The notes under the pieces are model-generated. The model had not been told where the DNA came from, made no database searches, and worked only from the letters and a program-made list of their open reading frames with translations. Of a stretch of 64,000 nucleotides of DNA, positions 8,649 to 16,039 are shown piece after piece. Every line of letters begins with the position of its first letter. The stretch's first letter is position 1. Position numbers and translations under genes: made by a program. Source of the stretch: Magnetococcus sp. PR-3 (GTDB lineage: Bacteria > Pseudomonadota > Magnetococcia > Magnetococcales > Magnetococcaceae); assembly GCF_036689865.1 (NCBI RefSeq), contig NZ_JBAHUQ010000001.1, forward strand, positions 434,001 to 498,000, in the 5' to 3' direction.

Positions 8649-11600
8649 ATGGATCATGGTGTGCCCCAGGATGATACCGCCTTTCAACAGGCCAATGCCT
8701 ACTATCGCGCTGGCGATTTAGGGGCCGCAGAGAAGGCTTACCTGACGATTCAACCAGAGAATCTCTATTATATGGAGGCTCAGGTTAACCTTGCCTTGCT
8801 GCATAAACAGCAAGGCAAGGTTACACTAGCGCTGCAACGCCTAAAAACCCTACAGGAACAGCCCCAGGCACCCATTGTAGTTTGGCTTAATCTGGGGCAG
8901 ATCCAGCTACAAGAGCATCAACTTCTGGATGCCGAACACACCTTTGAACAGGCCATTGCACGAGAAAGCGCCCGTGCAGAGGGGTGGTATGGCTTAGGCT
9001 GTGTACACCGTACCCAACATAAGCTCAGCCAAGCCAAACATCATTTTGAACAGGCTTTAAAGCTCAAACCGGGCTGGTCAGATGCCGCTTTGGATCTGGC
9101 CAACATTGAGCGCCAGCTTGGTCAACCCAAACCGGCCCAACATCTGTTGGAAGGGGTTCTGGCTAAGGATGGCAGCAACTGGCGCGCCCACTATGCCTTG
9201 GCCCGTCTGCATGATGATCTACAACAGAGTGAGCTGTTCCGGTTGCATTTTCAAAGGGCCATGGAGCTGGCCCCGGACCCGGTAGCGTTACTGCATTTAA
9301 TGGGGGTTACCCGGCTCTCATCTGGACGGGTAACAGACGCCCTACCCCTTTTAAAAGATGCGCTTAAAGCGGACCCTAAGCGACACCATGTGGCCCTATC
9401 TCTAGCCACCGCCCTGCTCAAGGCACAACGTTCGTCTGAGGCAAAGGCCCTGCTGGTTCAGCTGCAAAAAAGCCAGGACACCCCCCTGTTACAACAGCTG
9501 GCCCAGCTGCAACAACAGGCTGGGGATCTGGATGGTGCCCTGAGCACCTTAATGCGCATACCGCCGCCACTTAGCCCGGCACGCCATATCACCCTGGCGC
9601 ACCTCTACTTGCTGCGGTTTGAGCCCGATCTGGCCCAACCCCATATAGATGCCATTGAGAAAACCCACCCCAACCAGTGGCATGGACTACAGGCAAAACG
9701 GGCCCAATGCCTGGGGGATATCCCTACCGCACTGTCCTATTTACAGGCCGCGCAGGATCTTCCCCCACACACCACGACAGATGCCGTCACACTGGCTTAT
9801 ACGGCACTGTTCAGTGACCAGCTCTCTCACCAGGAACTGTTTGCCCTGCAAAGCCAAGCCACCGTGCAACTGGCGGTGAACCATCCCATTTTAGAGATGC
9901 CTCATACGCTGGAAGAGCACGCCCTTAATGCCCCATTACGGATCGGTTATCTGCTACCCGACGCGTTGAGCAACCCGGATATTCATGAACAGCTACCGGT
10001 ACTGTTAAACCACCATGACACCACACGGGTCCAATGTACCATTTACCACACCGGCTTACTGGTCGACGGCCTTATGCTCAAGGCCAAACCCCTAGCCCAC
10101 CAGTGGCGGGACATGCACCACTGGGCAGAAGAGAGCATTGCGGAACATATTCGCAAAGATCAAATCCAAATTTTGGTTGATTTAAGTGGCTATGGACCGG
10201 ATCACCACCTGGGTGTTTTTGCCTTTAAAGCAGCCCCCTTACAGATCAGCTACCTGGGGCTACCTTGCTACCATCCTCTACCAGGGATGAATGGTGTGGT
10301 GCTGGATCCGGTAATGCTGCCGGAACATCCGTCCAGCAGCACCTACACCAGCCATCATTTGGAACAGGGGCTCTATCTGTTCCAGCCCGAGGGCGCCCCC
10401 CCTTTGGATCTGCACCGTTTATGCAGTGTGCAGCAGGTGATCTTTGGTAGCCTTAGCACCCCCGACCGCTTAACCGACACCACCTTGCATGTATGGTCCC
10501 AACTGCTCAACAGCACTCCTCAAGCCCGTCTGGTCATCATTCATAACGCTTATCAGAGTGAGACAATCTGCCAAGCGGTGCGCCATCGTTTAAACCAACA
10601 GCAGATACCGCTGGACCGTGTCACCCTCATGCCTCCATCTACTCAGGAGGATGTCTGGACCAGCTATACCCACATGGATATTTTGCTGGATACCCTAACC
10701 TACCAGGAAGATCTGCCAACCTGCCGCGCGCTGTGGATGGGGGTACCAGTCCTTACCCTGAGTGGGCACGCCCCCAAACAGCGGGTAGGGGCATCTATTC
10801 TAACCAGCGCAGGGTTTAGTGAAGGCATTGCTCAAAGTGAAGCGCAGTATCTAACCATTGCCCGCCAATGGGCTGAGGATCGACCGGCCCTGCTGACACT
10901 TAAGCAGGATCTACGTCGTCGGCTACAACGTTCCGACCTTTGCCATGCCAAGAACCATACAGCCGCTCTGGAAGCCCTCTACACAGAGATGGTTACCCAA
11001 AAGCTGTTAAAAAACAGCCCACCGGCCCAAGAGACAACGCCAAAGCCCGAAAAGCCCACGGCAAACAGATGGCGATGGGTGGCTTTACTCTGTGTGATCG
11101 TGGGGGCAGGCGCACTATGGACGCTGATCTCACCAAGCGCTCAACAGCCTGCAGCGCCTGTCACGCACGCGCCATCACTCGCTGCACAAGCGGTCTCACC
11201 GGCCCCCATGGCACCAGTTAAAGGGGTTAAAACAACGTTGCCACCAAGCCCCCCTGAGCGTGTTGCCCCCGTGGCAGGTTCAAAAGCCGCCGTTACGCAA
11301 ACACCAGAACCACCAGGGGCTATCGCCCGATCAAGCCAAGCTGAGGCACCCCCCTCAACAACTCCAGACCCTGCTCAAACCCGCATGAGCAAGGTAACGG
11401 CAGCTCAAGAGCCCAGTCCGAGCCAAGCTGTGGTTGAGAGGGAAAAAACCCTGGCGCCAGCTGAGGAACGCCCCTCAACAACCCCAGACCCCGCTCAAAC
11501 CCGCATAAACAAGGTGACGGCAGCTCAAGAGCCCAGTCCGAGCCAAGCTGTGGTTGAGAGGGAGAAAGCCATCGCACCAAAAGCACTATTCACCCGTATG

Positions 11601-13058
11601 GATGCACAGACCGGCCAGCGCAAAGTGATCATCTTAGGCCAGGGGGTTGAGACACTTAACACCCAGGCTGAACAAGAGCATAAAACACAAGAAAATAAAG
11701 AAGTTGCATCACTAAACACGTCGGTCGGTTTAGAGAGCCCATCGCTTAAGGCTACGCGGGAGCATACCCCACACCAAACGGTTACCTTACATGCACCCCA
11801 GGCTGAGAGCCAAACCACCCAGCCTATTGAACCAGCGAAGGGGGCTGTACGGCCAATACTGACGAGCGCCCCTTCAGCAAGCCAAGGGCGACCATCCCCC
11901 CCCAAACGAGCAGCTCCAGCTCTGCCCAAAGCTGCGGAACAGAGTGCGGAGAACACTCTGCCACCACCACCGCCCATGCAAACCCCGCTGCCTGTCTCAA
12001 CCCTCGACATGGCCCCCACCAAAAACGATCAAAAAGATCGTCAAGATACGCCGCTGTCAAAGGGGGATCAAGCGACCCAACAGGAACAACACCAGCGACA
12101 CAATCCGCTGCCTTCACAGACCAATATTGAAAGAAACAAAGCCCTGACAGAGAGCAAGAGTCAGCTCCCCGCGGCTAAGAGGGCAGAGGCAGCCGTTGCA
12201 ACACCTGATCAACACTCGAAGGCGCTACAGAACCCACCAGCAGGGATCGCCACCGGTGGCCAAACCGTGCCGCCCTCCCGTGTTACACCTGATCAACCGC
12301 CTCAGGCGCAACCAGGTACTGCACAGGTGAACCGCACTGATAATCCAACGGCACCGCACACCCCCGCACACTCTGAGCCTAAACAGAGCTCAACACCGGC
12401 CGCTTTATCTGAGCCTCAGCAAAGCTCAACACCGGCCACTTTTGATCTTGAGGGATTGCTAAAGCTGGGGTTTGAGGATCTGAAAAAACGTCGCCTTATG
12501 ATCCCCGTTGGTGATAACGCCTATGAAAAATTCAAGCGTATTCTCGCCATGGATCCCATGGAAAAACGGGCGATTGAGGGTATGTTACGCATCGCTGACC
12601 GCTATCACTACCTGTGCACCCTCTACAAAGAGCAAGGGTTGCTTGGGCGTAGTGCGCTGGCCTGCGGCAAGGCACAACAGATCCGAAGCCAGTTTGGTGG
12701 TGCGACACCACTCCCCCCCAAAGAGCATGCGCTACATCTTCTGTTGGAGATTGCCCATGATCACCTGAGACGTGACCGTTTGATGTGGCCTAAAGAAGAG
12801 AGTGCCTATGGTTTTTTTTTAAAAGCTCTTCAGCGTGACCCAGGCAATCAGGTAGCCCTACTGGGATTACAGGGTATTGCTATTCGCTATATTGAACTGT
12901 GTGAACGGGATATGAAGGTCAAAAGCTATAACAAGGCCCGTGTTTATTGTGCCAAAGCCCAACAGATTTGGGATCAACACCAACAGGGCGATATCGCGTA
13001 TCTCCACAAGATGCAACAACAGCTTAAACCCCATTTTCAACCCGCGTTAACACCCTAA
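8649..13058 (+). CDS. TPR / divergent GT41 (O-GlcNAc-transferase-like) membrane protein with C-terminal duplicated domain
   Basis: The start follows a GGGG-type Shine-Dalgarno (8634-8637) right after the adhesin stop, suggesting translational coupling. Residues 1-420 are tandem TPRs. Residues about 424-780 match the GT41/SPINDLY-OGT fold (LRIGYLLPD, LVDLSGYG, ISYLGLPCY, ALWMGVPVLTL, QRVGASIL). Two nucleotide-binding positions differ from the family: the Lys before the W..IL helix is Arg (PDRLTDTTLHVW), and the usual GHTT or GGTTT is EDLPT. A single membrane helix lies at about 806-829 (RW.WVALLCVIVGAGALW), then a roughly 430-residue Pro/Gln/Thr/Ala-rich linker, then two copies (about 1262-1340 and 1365-1450) of a helical repeat (A.Y.FF..L..DP...ALLG...I..RY). 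The charges favour TPR-GT in the cytoplasm and the linker plus C-terminal domain in the periplasm. It could glycosylate the adjacent adhesin, or be a degenerate scaffold. Confidence 0.88.
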   Translation: MDHGVPQDDTAFQQANAYYRAGDLGAAEKAYLTIQPENLYYMEAQVNLALLHKQQGKVTLALQRLKTLQEQPQAPIVVWLNLGQIQLQEHQLLDAEHTFEQAIARESARAEGWYGLGCVHRTQHKLSQAKHHFEQALKLKPGWSDAALDLANIERQLGQPKPAQHLLEGVLAKDGSNWRAHYALARLHDDLQQSELFRLHFQRAMELAPDPVALLHLMGVTRLSSGRVTDALPLLKDALKADPKRHHVALSLATALLKAQRSSEAKALLVQLQKSQDTPLLQQLAQLQQQAGDLDGALSTLMRIPPPLSPARHITLAHLYLLRFEPDLAQPHIDAIEKTHPNQWHGLQAKRAQCLGDIPTALSYLQAAQDLPPHTTTDAVTLAYTALFSDQLSHQELFALQSQATVQLAVNHPILEMPHTLEEHALNAPLRIGYLLPDALSNPDIHEQLPVLLNHHDTTRVQCTIYHTGLLVDGLMLKAKPLAHQWRDMHHWAEESIAEHIRKDQIQILVDLSGYGPDHHLGVFAFKAAPLQISYLGLPCYHPLPGMNGVVLDPVMLPEHPSSSTYTSHHLEQGLYLFQPEGAPPLDLHRLCSVQQVIFGSLSTPDRLTDTTLHVWSQLLNSTPQARLVIIHNAYQSETICQAVRHRLNQQQIPLDRVTLMPPSTQEDVWTSYTHMDILLDTLTYQEDLPTCRALWMGVPVLTLSGHAPKQRVGASILTSAGFSEGIAQSEAQYLTIARQWAEDRPALLTLKQDLRRRLQRSDLCHAKNHTAALEALYTEMVTQKLLKNSPPAQETTPKPEKPTANRWRWVALLCVIVGAGALWTLISPSAQQPAAPVTHAPSLAAQAVSPAPMAPVKGVKTTLPPSPPERVAPVAGSKAAVTQTPEPPGAIARSSQAEAPPSTTPDPAQTRMSKVTAAQEPSPSQAVVEREKTLAPAEERPSTTPDPAQTRINKVTAAQEPSPSQAVVEREKAIAPKALFTRMDAQTGQRKVIILGQGVETLNTQAEQEHKTQENKEVASLNTSVGLESPSLKATREHTPHQTVTLHAPQAESQTTQPIEPAKGAVRPILTSAPSASQGRPSPPKRAAPALPKAAEQSAENTLPPPPPMQTPLPVSTLDMAPTKNDQKDRQDTPLSKGDQATQQEQHQRHNPLPSQTNIERNKALTESKSQLPAAKRAEAAVATPDQHSKALQNPPAGIATGGQTVPPSRVTPDQPPQAQPGTAQVNRTDNPTAPHTPAHSEPKQSSTPAALSEPQQSSTPATFDLEGLLKLGFEDLKKRRLMIPVGDNAYEKFKRILAMDPMEKRAIEGMLRIADRYHYLCTLYKEQGLLGRSALACGKAQQIRSQFGGATPLPPKEHALHLLLEIAHDHLRRDRLMWPKEESAYGFFLKALQRDPGNQVALLGLQGIAIRYIELCERDMKVKSYNKARVYCAKAQQIWDQHQQGDIAYLHKMQQQLKPHFQPALTP
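11341..11580 (+). repeat. Two tandem 120 bp units in the linker of the GT41-like gene
   Basis: Positions 11341-11460 and 11461-11580 align without gaps at exactly 120 bp. Most differences lie in the first third and at the end, and 11518-11560 is nearly identical to 11398-11440. The unit is 40 codons, so the frame is kept. It encodes a Pro/Thr/Ser/Gln-rich peptide with PSQAVVERE. This is a recent in-frame duplication lengthening the presumed periplasmic linker. Confidence 0.95.
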
Positions 13059-13198
13059 GCACTCTCCCCCTTTTTTTTCCAAGACGCACCGCCGCTGGCC
13101 TTGTAGCATAACCAGCAGATGGGTCTGGTGTTGGCCACCAGTACCCTGTTATTTACACACAGCCACCGACCAGATAATGGTAAGAAGGGCCAAAGACG

Positions 13199-15166
13199 AT
13201 GTGCGGCATCAGTGGTTTCATCAACCTGGATCGGGACCAGAGCCCACACGCGCTTGAGCAGACGATCTCAGCCATGTCTCAAACCCTGCACCACCGAGGG
13301 CCAGACAGTGCAGGCCTGTGGGTGGATGCCCAACAAGGTATTGCCCTGGGGCATCAACGGTTGGCCATCCAGGATCTCTCCCCTTCAGGGCACCAGCCCA
13401 TGCACGACAACAGCCAACGCTACACGCTTGTATTCAATGGGGAAATTTATAATTTTAATGATCTAAAACAAGATCTTGATCCACATCCATGGCGTGGTCA
13501 TAGCGACACAGAAGTGCTACTGGCCGCCCTCACCAAGTGGGGGATCGACCAAACCCTACAACGTACGGTGGGTATGTTTGCGTTGGCCCTATGGGATCGT
13601 CACACCCAAACCCTTATCTTAGCCCGTGATCGCATGGGAGAAAAACCGCTCTACTACGGCTGGCAAGGACGTACCCTTTTGTTTGGCTCTGAGCTAAAGC
13701 CGTTGCAAAAACACCCTCAGTGGCAAGGGGTGATGGACCGCCATGCCCTCACGCTCTACCTACGCCATAACGCCATTCCAGCCCCCCATAGTATTTACCA
13801 AGGTATTTTCAAACTACAGCCCGGCTGTTATTGCACCTTTTCCTTGCAAGGAAGCCAAACCCCCTGTGATGGGAAAATCCACACCTACTGGTCAATGCAT
13901 CAACAGGTTCAGCACGCCTTGCAGAACCCTTTTCAAGGCGATGCCCATGAGGCAGAAAAACTGTTAGCAGATCAACTGCATAGCACCGTACGCCAGCAGA
14001 TGATTGCCGATGTGCCCTTAGGGGCTTTTCTCTCCGGCGGGATCGACTCCTCATTAATAGCAGCGGTCATGCAAGCGGAGTCCAGCAAGCCCATACATAC
14101 CTTCACCATTGGGTTTCAAGAGGCCGATCATGATGAATCCCCTTATGCCCAGGCCATTGCTCAACACTTAGGCACCCAACACACCACCCTTCAGGTCACC
14201 CATAGCGATGCGTTGGATATGGTATCCACCTTACCAACCACCTATGACGAACCTTTTTCCGACTCCTCCCAGCTCCCTACTCTACTGTTGGCCAAACTAA
14301 CCCGCCAACATGTAACCGTCGCACTCTCTGGGGATGGGGGGGATGAGCTGTTTGGGGGATATGACCGATATGGGGAGTGCATGAAACTGTGGAAACTCAT
14401 CAACCATGTTCCGGGTTCCATGCGGGGCATAGCCAGTAAAATGGGCAAAGCCATGCCACCGGGCATGTGGTCAGCCTTGTTGCGCCCAGCCAGCCCCTGG
14501 CTGCCTAAAAAAGCACAAGGCAACCCGGGGGATATTGTTCATAAAGTGCTGGATCTCTTCGCTTCCCCCAGCCAGGCCCAACTCTACCGGCATATGGTCT
14601 CCCACTGGGACCGCCCTGAAACACTGGTTTTAGGCAGTGAGGAGCCCCATTCAGCCATGTTGCATCACTGGCAAACCTTAACCGCAGCGGACGCCCCCAT
14701 CCACAAGATGATGTATGTCGACAGCCTTGGCTATCTACCCGATGATATTCTGGTTAAAGTGGATCGCGCCGCCATGGCCGCCAGCCTTGAGACCCGCGTG
14801 CCCCTGTTAGACCATCGTATGGTAGAGCTGGCTTGGACACTACCCTTGGCTCTTAAACGTTCTGGAGAACAAGGAAAACAGCCCCTTCGTGGTCTGCTAA
14901 CACGCTATATGCCAGAGCGGTTGTTTGAACGGCCAAAAATGGGTTTTGGTATTCCGTTGGAACAGTGGCTTCGTGGCCCCTTAAAAACCTGGGCGGCTGA
15001 TCTACTGGCCCCTGAACGGTTACAACAGCAAGGCTTGCTTAACCCTGTGCCCATTCAACAAGCGTGGCAAGCCCACCAAAGCGGACAGCAGAACCTGCAC
15101 TACCCCTTATGGGATATTCTTATGCTCCAAGCGTGGTTGGAACACCACCAACCACGCTTGGCTTGA
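13199..15166 (+). CDS. asnB: Asparagine synthase (glutamine-hydrolysing), class-II amidotransferase
   Basis: 655 residues. The N-terminus is MCGISGF, leaving Cys2 as the Ntn glutaminase nucleophile, followed by HRGPDSAGLW and the NGEIYNF substrate motif. The synthetase half has the PP-loop ATP-binding motif SGGIDSSLIAA (about residues 278-288), SGDGGDELFGGYDRY, and DDILVKVDRAAMAASLETRVPLLD. It makes asparagine (or amidates a related carboxylate) from glutamine with ATP in the cytoplasm. The length and the long C-terminal part resemble the AsnB paralogues in exopolysaccharide and O-antigen clusters rather than the shorter E. coli enzyme. The start is fixed by the need for Cys at position 2, with a weak AAGAAGGG Shine-Dalgarno upstream. 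It lies 140 bp after the GT41-like gene on the same strand and may belong to that unit. A role in surface-glycan modification is inferred from context only. Confidence 0.93.
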   Translation: MCGISGFINLDRDQSPHALEQTISAMSQTLHHRGPDSAGLWVDAQQGIALGHQRLAIQDLSPSGHQPMHDNSQRYTLVFNGEIYNFNDLKQDLDPHPWRGHSDTEVLLAALTKWGIDQTLQRTVGMFALALWDRHTQTLILARDRMGEKPLYYGWQGRTLLFGSELKPLQKHPQWQGVMDRHALTLYLRHNAIPAPHSIYQGIFKLQPGCYCTFSLQGSQTPCDGKIHTYWSMHQQVQHALQNPFQGDAHEAEKLLADQLHSTVRQQMIADVPLGAFLSGGIDSSLIAAVMQAESSKPIHTFTIGFQEADHDESPYAQAIAQHLGTQHTTLQVTHSDALDMVSTLPTTYDEPFSDSSQLPTLLLAKLTRQHVTVALSGDGGDELFGGYDRYGECMKLWKLINHVPGSMRGIASKMGKAMPPGMWSALLRPASPWLPKKAQGNPGDIVHKVLDLFASPSQAQLYRHMVSHWDRPETLVLGSEEPHSAMLHHWQTLTAADAPIHKMMYVDSLGYLPDDILVKVDRAAMAASLETRVPLLDHRMVELAWTLPLALKRSGEQGKQPLRGLLTRYMPERLFERPKMGFGIPLEQWLRGPLKTWAADLLAPERLQQQGLLNPVPIQQAWQAHQSGQQNLHYPLWDILMLQAWLEHHQPRLA

Positions 15167-15386
15167 TGGCAAGGGATGGACTATTTTAGACAGCTGTATT
15201 TTTTTTTGGGGGGGGGCCGTTCTGGACACCAACGGCCATAGAAGTGGGATGATCTGTTAGGCCATGATCCGGCTTTTCGTTCACAAACCGCCATCATTCA
15301 GGTGCTAAAAAAGTCAGCCGTAAACATGCCCTGCCGCCCCAAAGAGGCGTGGTTGGTTTTTCCCTGTTTAAAGCCCAAAAAACCGC

Positions 15387-15811
15387 GCAAACAGGACAAC
15401 ACACCTCACGCCTGCCCCCTAAACAGAGCACCATCCAGCGGAGTAACATCGGGCCAGAGTACCGAAATAGATGGCCATGCCATGTGGCGCTCAACAGACA
15501 GACCACTGGCTTGCTTTACCCACCCGTTTGCCGAGCAGACTGCGTTTTTGATCCCGACAAGATGTCAAACCCTGCTGAGTCAGAAAGCGTGCAAACAGGT
15601 ACCCCCTCCCCACGCCTGCCCCTAAACAGAGTAGCATCCAGCAGGATAACATCGGGCCAGAGTACCGAAATAGATGGCCGTGCCATGTGGGGCTCAACAG
15701 ACAGACCGCTGGCTTATTTTACCCGCCCGTTTGCCGAGCAGACTGCGTTTTTGATCCCGACGGCCTGCCCCCCACCACGCCCACGATGTCAAACCCTGCT
15801 GAGCCAGCCAA
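15387..15811. repeat. Imperfect direct duplication, about 204 bp unit
   Basis: Unit 1 (15387-15590) and unit 2 (15591-15811) both begin GCAAACAGG and share long blocks: ACATCGGGCCAGAGTACCG, AATAGATGGCC.TGCCATGT, TTTGCCGAGCAGACTGCG and GATGTCAAACCCTGCTGAG. Unit 2 has about 22 extra bases before the last block. Both units show substitutions and frame-breaking indels, so the segment does not behave like coding DNA. Confidence 0.88.
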
Positions 15812-15951
15812 ACCAGATCAATGGGCATGGCCGCGGGATAAACCTAAGGCTAACCAGGAGCCCATCGGCTTAAGGGATGCCCCCCTACGTAACGAAGGGC
15901 TGTGGAGAGATTAACCCCCAACGTTGATCATACCAAGCCCATCAGCTGGCC

Positions 15952-15973
15952 CCTGTGCCCCTGAGGGCACAGG
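15952..15973 (-). terminator. Hairpin 1 of the 53 bp repeat, possible terminator
   Basis: CCTGTGCCC-CTGA-GGGCACAGG forms a perfect 9 bp stem with a 4-base loop. It lies downstream of the stop of the giant minus-strand gene. No run of U follows on either strand, so intrinsic termination is uncertain. An RNA-stabilising 3' structure is an alternative. Confidence 0.45.
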
Positions 15974-16004
15974 CTTGCGAAGTGTCTCAACTCTTAATCT
16001 TGCC

Positions 16005-16026
16005 CCTGTGCCCCTGAGGGCACAGG
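16005..16026 (-). terminator. Hairpin 2 of the 53 bp repeat, possible terminator
   Basis: The same 9 bp stem and CTGA loop as the hairpin 53 bp away, starting about 13 bases after the stop codon of the giant gene. The tandem placement in a convergent region fits a bidirectional barrier, but there is no U-tract. Confidence 0.45.
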
Positions 16027-16039
16027 CTTGCGAAGTGTC

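Larger units (their letters stand above)
15167..16039. other. Gene-free convergent intergenic region with duplications
   Basis: This 873 bp stretch separates asnB (plus) from the giant gene (minus). I see no convincing gene. Short open frames exist on both strands, but they cross the 204 bp repeats in different frames and match nothing I recognise. Contents: a T9G9 homopolymer pair (15199-15216), an inverted repeat GGCCGTT...AACGGCC (15215-15237), a diverged 204 bp direct duplication (15387-15811), about 135 bp with nothing recognisable, and the 53 bp hairpin-bearing tandem repeat at the right end. It may be a decayed gene or a simple terminator/spacer zone. Confidence 0.7.

Noticed and set aside
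13059-13090. Poly-T run after the GT41-like gene as an intrinsic terminator
   Set aside because: No stem-loop precedes the T-run, so read-through into asnB remains likely.
15294-15914. Short open frames in the convergent gap, up to 174 codons
   Set aside because: The two 204 bp copies are read in different frames, composition is unlike protein, and no start signal or homology is recognised.
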